This document shows positions 23,701 through 37,300 of a DNA stretch of 64,000 nucleotides, piece after piece. The stretch lies in contig RSEF01000004.1 in NCBI GenBank assembly GCA_003993805.1, positions 23,872,930 through 23,936,929 on the forward strand, read 5' to 3'. Numbering within the stretch: position 1 is the stretch's first letter; each line of letters begins with the position of its first letter. The DNA comes from Himantopus leucocephalus (Eukaryota > Chordata > Aves > Charadriiformes > Recurvirostridae). The position numbers and the translations under genes are program-made. The notes below the pieces were generated by a model that was not told where the DNA came from, made no database searches, and saw nothing but the letters and a program-made list of their open reading frames with translations.

Positions 23701-26389
23701 TTCTTAGGGGTGTAGCCTCTCTCCTGGAACTTGGAGGTCACAGCGAGGCCCCGAGGCTCCCCCGTACAGCACATGGGGCAGTAGGTATCCCAGAAAGATG
23801 CAGTTATTTATGGTCACCTTCAGCACATCCTGCTGGCTTGAATTCCACCCCACCCCATGCCAAGGGCTGTGGGGACACAGCTCAGTTCACCTGGAGATGG
23901 TACTGCAGAGCTGTCCCCTAGATGTTGCCCTTTGAAAGGCGGTGTTAGAGCCTCAGCAGGCCCTCCCATACCACAGAAGAGGACCTTCCTGTAACGTGCC
24001 AGGAGAACTCTTCAGTCAATGCTGAAAATCTAATCAGCACATCATCACGGATGAAAATCTAATTTCATTTCTAAATACTAGCCTGTTATGGTTAGATATA
24101 TTGTTTACAAGGTTATGAATTTTAGGAAGAGATAACTGGCATCAGTTATCAGGCATCTAGTGGGCAGGAAGTGCCAAAAAATATCAAATGTAGCAGAATG
24201 GAGAACTACTCCTCTTTTTCACAGCCCTTCAAAACTTATTTTAAAAAAATCAAGATCCACAGGTCAATCAAATGTTCTTTGTAAACAAGTATTTTGTTGC
24301 AGATTTTAAAAGGTATTTGGCTCCTACATATGTAAAGAGATGCTTTGCACTTTCATTAGTGTGACAGAAGTTATGAGTAAACCTGGGTGCTCTACCAAGC
24401 ACCAGATGCAGAGTCCACATGCATGCCCTGAGGTGCACAGGGTGAGGGTGAAGTGAGACTGGGTTTATTCTAGTACTCCTTTCCTTTGCTCGACCCTTTT
24501 TCATGTCGGAGTTTCCACATGAAAAAGACAGCAAGCCATGACAGATGCACAAGGCTCAATCTACAGTTAAAGTCACTGAAGCCTGAAAAAGTCTGGTCTT
24601 ACAATATTTTTTGAGAACTTCTGTTTGTCTGCTTCTGAAAGATACGAAATGTTTGGAGACAGGGTTTTCCAATTCTGATCGTTTAAGATTATCGAGAAAA
24701 GGCGGTTAATGTTGCATAGAAAATTTTAAAATCTCCTATTTCTCCAATGATTTACAAACATCTGCTCCGTGTATTTGCCATCTTGTTGCTTACTGCTTAA
24801 GTAGGTACCTATTCAATTAATGTATCATGTGTAATATTTAAATATGTTAATATATGTTAATATTCCATTCTTAGGACTAGCTTACCTAAAACCTCTATTC
24901 GTCTCTACTCCCTGAATGTTTGAATTTGTTCCTCATTTAGGTGGAAAGCTTGGAGGCAGGAATATGTATGTTCTGGCAAATACGATGTTGATACATACTG
25001 GGTGCTACATAATTCAAGCAAACTAAGGTGCCGCTTCCTATTCATTTGTTCTAATGTACACTGGCTCAATTTTATTGTATTTGTGTACAGGTACTCTGTT
25101 ATATAGCGTATCCATCTATTCACACATGAAGTATATAACTTTTCAGAATACTTAAGTATTCCCTCAGGAAGAAATCCAAATTGAACTAAAACCATCACAC
25201 AACCAATTTACTAGTCACTCGAGCTATCTGGCTTCCTATATGTTAGATGAGTAATGCTACTTTTCCCACTTTTACCTGTGGAAAAAGTCTGTCAAAGTAA
25301 AATGTCACAGCAGTTTCCATGATTAACACTCATGCACAAGTACATCCTCAACAGTGATTAATGGGAACTGTATCAAACTTGAAAATGTTTACTGGCTAAG
25401 AGACATTGGGATGTACCAAGTTATTGAATGTAATCATATGATCCCTGAAACATTATTTCTCTACACTGCAGAAATTACAGCAATAGTATGCGATACAACA
25501 CAGCTTCACAAGTGGAAATTTCCATTATCTGTTTTCTTAGTTTTATTCTGAACTATGCTAGAGTGTTTTCACCTCAGTACCTCTGAAAATTAAAGTTAGT
25601 AATTTACAGATGCTTAACCTAAGGTGGCAATTTGGGAACTTCTCTGAATGATAGCAGGAAGAGCAGTGCTGAAATGGCAGAATGGAGAATGCATCATTAT
25701 ATAGGAGCATTACTGATGCTTCTAAAAGAAAAACAAAAAAGAAAATCCAGTAGCACCTGATACACTCTGTTAGAAATTAACAACCCTGATATTGTTAGCA
25801 GTGACCTGGCCACGTACCACAGAACTATAAAACACTGCACAAGATGAATAAATTAACTGATCACCAATTTCTTTTGGTCTTTCCACTGCAGAAAGAGGTT
25901 CTGTGTTCTCTCCCTCTCCCTCCACACATACATGCAAGACAGGCCAGAACTGCCTTGTTATTAAAAAAAAAGTCTACCTCTTTGGTTTGGAAAAAAATAA
26001 GTGTTAATTAAAATTGCATTCACAAATTCTAGTTCTCCATACTGAAAGTATCTCTAACTCCCACAGTGTTTATAAACTCACTTTTGAGCTCCTGAGTTCA
26101 CCCTATGTATCCTGCTACTGTGGGCCAGTACACACCAAAAAAATAGTGTGATTTTGTAAAGCTTCAGATATTTGACACACAAATAATCTGATCAATGTAA
26201 ATAAAGGCTCTTCTTGAGATGACATTGAAGGTGATCTCTTGTATTTCAATTTTTCATATTAGAGTATGAATTCTTTCTGCTCAGACACTGGCAAAGCAGT
26301 TGACTGGAAAACAAATGTCCTATCAAATTAATATAGATGTCTGCTTGGGAAGTCTGAGTTACTACTAGCACTAGACCAGACTTTACATT

Positions 26390-26410
26390 AAAAAAAAAAA
26401 AAAAAAAAAN
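26390..26410. repeat. Poly(A) run of 20 followed by one N
   Basis: Twenty A end in a single ambiguous base at 26410. No LINE or SINE body is recognised upstream. The N suggests the assembler could not resolve the homopolymer length. Confidence 0.95.
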
Positions 26411-27889
26411 TATATTCTCATCAGAAAAAAATAAATTTCAAATGCCCTGTGCAATGAATCATGCTTTACTTACAATGTCAATTTGAGAAGAATATAACAA
26501 TAGCGTTAATAAACAGCATTGATCCAAACCCTATTGCATGAAGTTGAAGAACTGCCTGTGGCTCGTGTGCCAGGCTTAACTGAAAGCAGTTCTAATCCCA
26601 ATATGTTATTTCTGTATCCTTGATTGTACTGCTTTCCAAGTGTGCGATTGTATGGCTTTGCTTTTTTTTTCCCCTTAAAAAGTTCCTTTTTTTTTTGTAT
26701 ATCAGGTTGCTAGTATTTGGGGAGGGATTTAAAAACATTGTGGTAAAATAGTATTTTTATAAATGCATATAGTATGCTTATTAACACTGTACAAGCTGTT
26801 CTACTAAATTGCTTACTCTTTGGACAAACTTACTACTTTTATCAGATTGGATAACTTATGCTATAGGTGAGCTATTACTAATTGCATATAGTGACTTCAG
26901 TCCAGAAAAGTAACTGTAAGTAGGAAAAAGAAGATAACTTGTAACTTTACCATAATGTCCTAAACACAATTCTGACTGCCACAGGAATACATTCTTAATC
27001 ATGTATTTGTCCTATTCATGTTAAATTACACAATTCAGGGTCCTCTTTAGCAAAAGAGAAATACATGACCACCTTATTATTAGCCTCAGATATGTTGCAA
27101 ACATTCCCCTTTCTTTTCTCTCGGAACCTCCTCCTCTGACTCAGTGTTTCTGCAAAGAAGCTTTGTTCTATTTATGTTACTAGAAATAGTAAGATTTTTT
27201 AAAAATCAGTACTGATGTAACATTATCTCCATTCACCTCTACATTTTGCTCTCTTCCTGAATATTAGCTTATTGCTAATATTGATGATAAAGCACTGGTA
27301 TTGTCTATAACTTTTGGCTTCACATTTTGAGGCAGAACTTTACAACTCTCCAATAAGAAATCAGAAATTGAAAAGTTAGTGCTTTAGCCAGATAAGATTC
27401 AGCCTTTTCACCAGTTTCAATAACAAGTATTTCCTGTGCCAGCCTGTACTTTACAGCTTTCCTTTGGATTTCTGCATTTACCCTGAGCTGTAGCAAAAGT
27501 ATGCGTGAAACATGGGAACATAGTCCCTAAGCATTTATGTGCTTAACTGACTAAAAAAAGAGTCAGGCAATAGCTCCTTTTCACATTGCTCTGCCCAAAT
27601 TTCCAAGCTAGCTGCATTATGAAGAATCAAGGCTTTCACCTTAACTCTGCTTTCCATAGACTTTGAATATCATCCATCCTGTCAAAGACAGAAACTTGCA
27701 TTTTTCACTGAATTTCATTAAGTTGAATATATAACTTGATAAAATGCCAATATTCTGCTCAAGTTTGGCTGCAGTACAGTGCAATTACTTTTGTAAAGGA
27801 AGTACAGACCGAACTCTCTTCATTTTAGTACAAAGATGTGCACATGCTGTGCACATGAGGTGACAGTCTACTGGACTCAGGGGATGTTG

Positions 27890-28230
27890 GAGCAAATTTG
27901 AAAGGACTCATTCAAGATGAAGATGAGTACTAACTTTCCTGTCCCAGACCCTTTAAGATTTTTCCATGAAGTGGATCAGCTGTTGATAAAAAGAATATCT
28001 TGTAAAGACCGTGTTCTTTCATGGTGGTCATGGACATACTTTTACCTACCTATGAAGGAAGTCTCTTACTGTTAGAGCAGCAAAGGTGTGGAACAGTCCT
28101 CCAATCAGAGTTGTGCCAGGCAAAAAAAAAACAACCCACAAACCTTAATTGGTTTCAAGACTTATAAACTGATCAAGTTAAGAGGAATTATAAAAGCACG
28201 TTGCTTACAATAGCAACAGCCCCCTGCTCC
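27890..28230 (+). mobile_element. Probable ancient CR1 3' region, sense
   Basis: Weak but ordered similarity to the 3' part of old amniote CR1: a 'ctcttactgttagagcagca' block (28063-28082), then 'ggtgtggaacagtcctccaa' (28085-28104), 'ggtttcaagacttataaact' (28151-28170) and a 'ttgcttacaatagcaacagc' block (28201-28220). These fit the end of ORF2 and start of the 3' UTR in turtle/crocodilian-type CR1. A short A-run insertion interrupts it at 28122-28131. Family and edges are uncertain. Confidence 0.45.
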
Positions 28231-31200
28231 TGCTACAGGTCTGGGCTCCTTTGGGAGTGTATTAGCAAGGATCAGAAGCATTACAAGTGCCATTGTGGTA
28301 TGTGTAGCTAAACCTCCCCCAGGAGAATCGGAGCTAGTATCAAAACTACCAGGACTGGTACACATCTCCTCATATCTGATTGCCTGTCTCAGAAACCACA
28401 GAATAAAATAAATGTGGAAGCCTTGATCCCAGTTCTGTTTGTTTTCAGAGTAATTATGACTGTTGGCAACTCTGACAGAGAAGGAATGACTCAGAGTGAA
28501 TCAATATGTCCACAAGCAAAAGCAGAGTGTTTACAGCTAAAACAGGACACAGTGATAGTTGCATAAGCGTATCTATACTACAGTCATACTAGAGAAGGCT
28601 ATCATACATAGTACAAACCAAACTGCTTCTTTCTCCCTCACTTCCATATATTCTATCTGTACTTGTAACATGAGGAATCACATCTGGATTGTTGCTAATG
28701 ACATAATTTTTCAGAAAATGTCATTCTTGTAGTCTTTCAAATGTTGCAACTTCACTTAAGCCAAAATTGTGGTTTTCAAAGATGCTTTTAAACAGTATCA
28801 GTAAAGTTTGAAATCTTGGACTGCTCAATCCATCCTGACTAGAAAAGGAAATCTCTGGTTTTCTGTAGGGAAATAACCTTTTGTTTTGTGAAAAAACTTG
28901 CAACCCCCAATAGAAAATTTTTCCACCCATGGTGAAAAAATCATGTTTTGAAGTCTTTACAGTAATTTTCAAATCAAATTCTCCTCTGGTCATCTATATG
29001 ACAAGATCAAATTTGCCTGCCATTAATGTGCACAATGCACACCAAACCTGCAATACTTTTAGATTAAAAATTTTGGCAAATAACTACCTATTACTCTGTT
29101 TTGAGTAGATGTAGGCTGCAAGTGATGTTAACAACAGTTTTGTACTGAGACAAATCAGGACTTGGAAATTTCAAGAATTTGAAAAACCAACCTTGTGTAT
29201 GGGGATCTGACCTGAAACACCCCAGGTCCTGCAAAAAAAATTCACATAACTGTGGCCATGACTTGTGATTAGAATGCAGTCCAGTCTAAGTTATTGGCCC
29301 CTGCTCTCAGAGCACTCCACATTAATCAACTGCTTAATGTAAAACAGCCTTCATCTCAGGACTCTCTGATCCAATGGAGTTTCCTGCACTGTGTCACAGT
29401 TCAACCAGGGGGAAAAAGCATCTGTCTCAGAATAACATAGCATATAGCTTGTGGGAATAGCACTCTAATGCAAAGTGGAACGTTTGAGTTGGAACTCCCT
29501 CAGGCTCAGGAAGATCTGACACTAGGTGGACTTTCTGGTCTAGCCCCTTGGCTATGAACAGGAGGGTTATCATCAGTCACACGACACATGAAAGTAGTGG
29601 CTGGGGACAAGGCTAAAAGACAAGATAGATCTGGACCATTGGAGCATGGCTGTGCCTGCAAGGACCTTAAAGTCAAAAGTAATGTGCAATGGACTTGAGG
29701 GACTGAGCAAGTTGCCTGAAAATAACAGTTAAGGATTTAAATAGAATTTACGTGCATAGTTCCACTTCAGATCAACTCCCCTATCCCTGGGTTTTATTAT
29801 CTAACTCTTATGTGCCCTGTGGTACTCACTAAAAATATACAATGCCTGGTCTGCCCTGGATTTGCTTCAGATCTTTGTTAGCTGCTACATTCCAGCATGC
29901 TCTTTTCCATCCTTGGCAAGATAAAACTTAAGCAAGACTGGGGTACCAGACCCATGTTTAAAATAACTGTTAATGTTAAGGCTATTTAGCCTTATAGCCC
30001 ATAGAAAGCAAATGAATTTTATGGTGATCTACTCCCTGTGTGATGGTACAAATCGAATATTTACCAAGTAAAACACAACCTTAGTGAAAGGCCATTTTCA
30101 GAGCTACTGCTTAACGTTCAACATGCAGCAGTGGGTGCATAATTTGTTAAGTTAAAGACTTAAACTTTAACTCCTCTAGCTCTCCACACCATTATTGAGG
30201 GTTAAAATGAGGTAATGCTTTTTTTTTATTTGTTTTGGCAAACAGATTCTAAGACATTAACTGCTTGCAAACAAGGACAAATGAAATGTTGAATTAATGG
30301 TCACCAGGTAGTTGTTTAAAAAATCTATATGAATAGGAAAGGCTCATATTGCATTACCAAATGGTGTAATTTTTCCAGACTACATATATTTGCAGTGATC
30401 CAACAATAAAAGCCCCCTTCTATAGTGCTAATACCTGCCTGAAACCTTGTGGTGCCACTTTTCACACAGATTCATTTTCTGAAGATACTGTGGAAGACTG
30501 GAGAACAGCTCTGCCACCAAATCAATCTAAAGAATTTATAGCAAGCTCTTTACATAATATGAAGAATCCTTCATACTAAAAGACAGCATGGGGTACTAGC
30601 TGCAAGAGTTCATGACTACCATGAACTCCTTGCTGATTCTTTTGAGTGAAGCTTGAGTTTACTCAAATCCTTGCTGGAACATGGCAGAATTGTTTTTTCT
30701 AAGTGCCTGAGACTTTCAAGTATTAAGATTTTGGACTCAAACTGACAGCTTGTGTGCAAATCTTTTCTTCATTTAGGTCTTTGCATAGGAGACCAGGTGT
30801 GCTGCCAGCGGGCTGTTTTGTTCAAATGATATGCAAAATACTTGGCTGTACACCAGATAAGTAGCTGTAGAACATAAGGAAACTGGAATTTATATGCAGG
30901 TCAACTCAAATCTTCATTTGCTAGGCAAAGGAACTGCGTTTAATTCATCTCTGAAAATGCTCTTCACATGAAGAGATGACACTTTGTACCTTCCACATCT
31001 CTTTCTACGGCTTCATTGTTGTTGCCACACAAAACTTCTGAATATTTCCAGTGTAGATTAAAACAAAGGAGTTCTGAATTCGAGGAGCCCTAGAAGTCCA
31101 GTCTCACTATTCTCTGATAGAGATTTGCCTCCAAGACATGTTGTGCAAAACACTCATCGTCCTTCATCCATGCAATAATGAGATGGCTTGTCCAGTATTC

Positions 31201-34200
31201 CCTTCATTTTGATTTATAGCTGAACTCTTCTTTACACAGAAAAGAATAGTTATTCCTGACCAGAATGATGGGACAAAACCCTCTACTTATAAAGAATTTT
31301 TGGTAGAATTTAAATAAGCTTATTAGTTAATTTTGCTGGTGGAAAAAAGTTGCAGAACTAGAAAATGGAAGACTCATTTCATGTATTTGTATTTTTCTAT
31401 AGCACAATTTTATTTTCTATAACAGCAGAGAGAGGTTTCCGTGGACCATTGAGTATATTTCTAGCTGTCCAGAAAATTTAAACTTTTTCAAAACAAAGGC
31501 TTATTGGGGAAAAAAAAAGAATATAGATCATGCTTTATTTTATTAGTATGATAAATTCTTAATGATACGTAACACAAGCCCTGTCTTTTCATCCAGCTCT
31601 TCATCATCTGGCAGCAACTTGCAGCATACATTTTGTAGCATAATTCATTCACTTTTGGATATAGACACTTTTTCATAGTCAAGGGTGCATCCACATATTT
31701 CGTTCATACCATGCACTTTTAAAGTAAATCTCCTAATTGTTCTTACTTGCAGTTTATATGTCACAGAAGAGTCTTGGAGTACATAAATGGGTTCCTTCTG
31801 GATGAAATGAAAGCTGAAGATGGACCCTAGAAACCACGCAATGGGCTCTGTCCACAATTGGCCATTCAGTCCACAGGACCTCGTCTGAAGCAAAACCCCT
31901 TGAGAATTGTGTAGTATGGACATTAAGAGCTTGATGCAAACCAGCCCTATTGGGCCACAGGATTAGCTAACACAAGGGTAGTCTAAGTGCACCCCTGTAA
32001 GGTTTTGTGGATCTGGAGGTTAGCCACCAGCACCCGCAAACCCACTAAGATGCTTCTGACATATCCAGAAACAGAACTTCAGGTGCAACAAGAAATTTAG
32101 CACCAAAGCATTCAGGTCTCAGAAAGCACAGATTTCTCACGGGCTTGGCAGCAACTGAGCCCTGAATGACACAGACAAGAAAAATGTTTTAGGTACTTAA
32201 GCCACAATCTGGTCACCAATGTTCCCAGCTGGGCATGTAGGGCTCTTTCAGGTTATTTTGTTTGAAGAGCCCCCAGCAGACTGCTCCACAGACAAACTCT
32301 TCCAAGTATATTATTTACATCTGCTTTTTCAGTTCTTTGAAGTGGACCTGCATAATTGATCACCACAACTCTGATGTCTCAAAAAGACCAATCCCAAGCA
32401 GTGACAGAAACACTATATACCTCTGCAACCATAACTGGCAGTAGTTGGCTGATAAGAAAACCTGGCCATGCCCATCACACCCCAGATTTCCACAAAGGCA
32501 CCAGCTAAGGAGAGCCAGACCTCCTTCCAGCCTCTATCAGGTCAGCTGACACCCCTCCTCTGCAATAGCTGTCACAAGTAAATTAGGACAGAGCTAGTTT
32601 AGTCTAAAGCAACCTGTTAACACTTCCTTGGCCAGTGTGGGGATTGTATTCTTCATCAGAGAATGTTTTCTTGATGTTTCATACCTTTATGATAATGTTA
32701 CCAAACTTTGCTGTCCAGTGGACAACCTACTCTGTAACTACACTTTCAGTCTTCTTTACAGTTGTAGTCCTCACTGTACACCCTCGCTGAATCAATACCT
32801 AGTAAATTCTGAATAAAGGAAAACACATATATTTTTGAATATGCGTCCTAGATCAGGTGACCATTTCCCATGAAAAGCGGTGAGTGCTTTCTGTTGTCTT
32901 CAATGAACTTTTATCAAGAACTGTGAACTGCCACCTTCTTACTAGAAAATCTGTTTCTTCCATGTAGAATATTACATATTTTAAACTTTGAATTATATTA
33001 ATGACTTTAGTTAAAAAAAAGAGAAAAGAATCCCAGATATTTCTTGCCCCTTGTTTTTACTTATAACTCTGGCAACCTGGCATCAAAGTAACAATAGGGG
33101 CACTTAAATGCTATGGTATATCTTCATTACAAAAGTACAAATATGCACCTCTCTTTCAGCAATGCAGTTTCCACAGTGACCACGCAATATCATCTGCTGT
33201 TTGTCATATGGTGGTGTAAGACACCCACTTTTTCTTGCTGATGTCAAAACAATAAATGAAAACTGAGAAATCCTGGCATGCGTTGCTATGTATTCTTAAA
33301 TATAGATACGAAAATAGATATAACTCACAATTTTGTTGAGTGTAATCCTTTGATCTTCTGACAGAGAAATTTCACGGATAGACATATAGCCTGATCATCA
33401 AAGTTATTGTGTACACCTTCTGCTATGAGCTTCAATAAGGATGTTTGCACAGGTAATGGAAGAAGTACTAGGTATATTCCCATTACCCCATTTCCAAAGC
33501 TTGTCCTCTGGAATATGATCACTGTAATTCTGGCGATGCCCAACAACCCCAGGCAGAAGGAGGACAAACTGTTCGACCCTATACCAAAGAGTCACCGATC
33601 AGCCCTGTTTCTCCCCAAAGAAATGTATTTCACTAAGTTTCTTTGTAGATCTAACTTCAACTTCATTCTCTGTAAATAAAAATAATATCTCTTGCCTGAA
33701 CCAAAGGAAAACAAATGGTAGTATGGGTTAAATCTGCTTAACTTGTTTCTACAGTGGCTGGTAATATTTTATGTTCTTAGCCATTCCAACTTATCACGTG
33801 GCTCTCTCCTTTCTCACTGGGAGCTGTTACTTATTGCTTGTATGTCTCAGTGTGTATATGCAACCTTTGCTATCTGATGGAGTCATCCAGGATTCAGGTT
33901 TTTAGAATGGAGCTCCAGCCAATACCATTAATTTATACATTAAAAGTGAATTTGCTGTTTCTGACTAACAGTTTTGCTAGTCTGAAAACATTACGTTTTA
34001 ACTTGCAAATACTCACGGGATTCATATCTCCAGATATATTTGATTAATAAATGGAAGCATAAAGTAAGTCTCATATTTGATCCTTGTTCACAGGAAGCTT
34101 ATTTACATAGGAGCAGACAATGTCAGTCTTACATGAAACAGTAGACAGTCACTGCTCGGGGGCTGGATTTAGTCTTAACTATCTTTGACCCAGTGACTTG

Positions 34201-34323
34201 CATTGTACTTTAAACAATGCTCCAGGAATGGAGCAGTCTCACAAACTGTGGATGTAAACCAGCCAATTTTATGTCCTTGCCTCTGAAGAGGCATACTGTT
34301 TGCTTTTGGATCTATTATCTGCT
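28231..34323. other. Unique sequence, no gene recognised
   Basis: No gene, RNA or named repeat is supportable. 31490-31940 has two overlapping minus-strand frames of 92 and 61 codons with no known domain. 32480-32830 is somewhat richer in G+C and ends in an AATAAA-type signal (32812-32817), which could be an old LTR or transcript end, but no TG...CA ends or primer-binding site are visible. Confidence 0.45.
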
Positions 34324-34367
34324 GGGGGGGTGGGGGTGGGGGTGGGGGTGGCTGGGGGGGAGTGGGG
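34324..34367 (+). other. Strong G-quadruplex motif
   Basis: G runs of 7, 5, 5, 5, 2, 7 and 4 are separated by one to three bases, mostly single T. This far exceeds the four runs of three or more G with loops up to seven that define a G-quadruplex motif. It sits inside an otherwise AT-rich stretch, with no gene start recognised beside it. It may simply be an expanded GGGGGT microsatellite. Confidence 0.9.
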
Positions 34368-37300
34368 CAGTTAAGTCCAAAAATAACTGTAGGGAAATTA
34401 AAATGCTATGTTGCTCTGCCAGCTACTTCTATTATTACATCTAATTATCGTGAGAACCTTTCCTCAGTTCTCATCAGTAATTTTTTTCACTTAAATAACT
34501 TGTCATAATAGCTGCCATCAAAGCTCTTCTTTGACTCAACTATAGTTATTTTAAATTCCCTGAATGACACTTAGAACTTTCTTGAGACAAGTTTTACAAT
34601 GACATATCCACTGCATAACTCTGTCAAAGTCAGAGCAAAACCTGACTCCCCGACTCAAATTTTTTGCTAAAACTGATTGTATTCAAATGCTTTATGCTAT
34701 GCATAGGGTAGAAAATTCAAGTTTTAGTGCTAGACTCGGATGTGAAATCAGCAGAGGAAATGTATTTGTCTTAACATTTGATTGCTACTAGTGTATTTTC
34801 TTTATTGCATATTACCCTGACTATTCAAGTTCCTTGTATGATTAATCAAAAGTTATGACATAATGGAGAAGTGAGTCAGAGAAAATGTAAGTATAAATTA
34901 TGGGTGGTCTGTGCTGTTTTAATAAAGAATATTTTCTTTTACCTAATGAATTCTGTTAATGAGGCAGTACCCTTCAAACAGATTATAAATATTTTCTTTA
35001 TATGCTCCAATAAATCATAGGGTTAAACTTTTTCTTTTTATATGTGAGCACAAATTTCACTCCATGCATAACAAATTAGTTATTTTTTTCTGTTCTATTA
35101 ATAACTCATTTGATATGTTCACCTCCTAATATAAAGTTATGTGAATTTACACATATATGGTTAAAAGTCATCATGAAGTCCTAGTGCCAAACAACAGGAA
35201 ACATTATGGATGTTAGTCTTGTTCATCTGTATAGTAAGTGTTTGTACAGGTCAACAGCACACCTGTAGTTAAATTTTGGTTGAGGCTAAGTAGATGTCAC
35301 ATGAAGGCTTTAAGGGTTCAAGTCAGATAAATAGATTGGATTTCATTCCTGAGCCAAAGTTAGCTAAAAGAACAACCTGGTTTCTATTAATAACATTATT
35401 CACCTATTCTTATTTTGGTAAAAGAAATGTATTTTGTTACTTACTTCATATACCAGCAGACTTGTGAAACTGCTCAGCTGGTTACTAGTTAGTTTTGGCT
35501 GATCAAAGTTGATTTCTACTGAAAGACAATAGCCCTAGGAAACAGGAGCTTGGCTTGAAAAAAATCCAAGTTCCAGCAAGAATCAGAAGAAAATTTCAGA
35601 AAACTTTCCATTGATTTTCCATAAAGATTGAAAAGAGTTTTATAAATATCTGATATCCTCCGTTGTGACCACCAGTCTTGAGTTTCTCTTGCCAGATGAT
35701 ATCTCTGGATTTGCATAAATAGCTCAGCAAGTTGATTACATGACTGGTGCTGTGTTTTATCCTCAGCTTTTGTATATATCCAGATCATCCCCTAAAAACA
35801 CAGTTTCCCAGGTGTTTACAGAATTAAATAGTTCTTAATATAACTGAGTCTTGATACTTTAATTAAGAGATGGTTAGTCACAAAAACAGCAAATGAGGCA
35901 TGTTACAGATCAGCTCCAGAACAAGCTTTGAGCTTTTTTACTTTGAAAAGTTCCTATTTTTTCTTCTGAATGATTACAGTTAAATTTCTCAGACTATAGC
36001 TAATATTATAAAGGATAAAACCAGCTAATGTATTCTTTATATTGCAGTGCACTGTTGCTGTGGGAGAAGGAGTGTTCCATCTTCACAGGGCTTCCAGGAA
36101 GGCAAAACACTGTCGCAGTGGGCTCCTTGTCTCTGTGTCCTGGTCATAGATTCTTGCTCTCTCAGCTAGTCCTCAAGTTTTGGGAAATAGTAATTAATTA
36201 CCTACAAAATATGCAGGCCAATGATGACAGCTGTGCAGAGGAAGTAATTTCATATTCCCATAGTTTCTTTCCAGCCACGTCTGTAAGGACTGTTGAAGTT
36301 TGACTCTTCAAAAACAACCTAAAAGCAGTTCCTCTACCACATTTTTATATTCAGTTGTATATTTTTGTATTTTCTCATCTTATGTCATCAGCAAGGCCTT
36401 ATGTCACTCTTGGGCTCCATATCACTACATAGGCTGGAGTAAATTCTTTCTTTAAAATGCTGTACTAAACAATATCTTAAGAAAGCTTCTGGATAGTCTC
36501 ACTTGGTTTGTCAAAAGGACTAATAAAGTTTACTTAGCACTTTGTCAGATTATGATTATTTTTATGTGGGTTGAATGCTACTTCTATTATATATAATCTT
36601 GGCGTGTTTGAATAGCTGCAAGTGAAAAAGCCAGTTGTATTCAGGATACAACGTTTGCAAATCTTGAATAAACCATTTATACAATTTAAGCAAAAAGTGG
36701 AAATCAGCTCTGGCATTCTACTACCTTGTGTGGTGATTTTTCTTTTTTAAGACAAATTATACTTTTGTAACTTCTCATAATCCAGAATACAAGCAGCACA
36801 TGAAATGGAATTTACTTTGTGTTATTATTTTCAGGTTTGTTCAACTGCAGACATTAACAAAGGACCAAAATAATGACCCTGGTTTTAGAAGATGGCATTG
36901 CATATAGTCATGGCAACAGAGAACTCGGTGTGTACTAGCCTCCCAGGTATTTACTGAATTTGTCAGGTGATGTCAACATGCACTGAGTTATCTGCTGCCA
37001 TAGCCACAGTTTGTCAGTAATAATATCGTTAGGTTAGTACTATCTCAGCTACGGCCCCGTGAGCAGCCAAGGTCTACTAAAGTCAAAGCATTATCTCCTT
37101 CCAGGGTTTACAGTCGCCTGTGCTGACCCTCCTGTGCCCTCTGATGCTCAGGCAGAAAGTAATCTGCCTTGGATTTATTGCAGACAGATTAGTTCAGCCA
37201 GGAATGTCAGTCTTGAGGAAAAAAATAAGGACAGTGCTCTCCAAAATACAAAATCTGTAGGTATCATTGCAGACCTCCCCCCCCAAAAGTATTGAAATGA

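Larger units (their letters stand above)
19678..27889. other. Long unique stretch, no gene recognised
   Basis: No repeat family or gene is identified. Local points are a 12-bp inverted repeat at 20625-20760 overlapping two open frames (122 and 82 codons, no known domain); a 142-codon minus-strand frame at 21524-21952 without recognisable domains; a GC-richer, CpG-containing patch at about 23700-24010; and a 20-A run ending in an ambiguous base (26390-26410). Frame lengths are within what chance gives in 64 kb. Confidence 0.5.

Noticed and set aside
32480..32830. Possible solitary LTR ending in an AATAAA signal
   Set aside because: No paired TG/CA ends, target duplication or second copy visible; composition alone is not enough.
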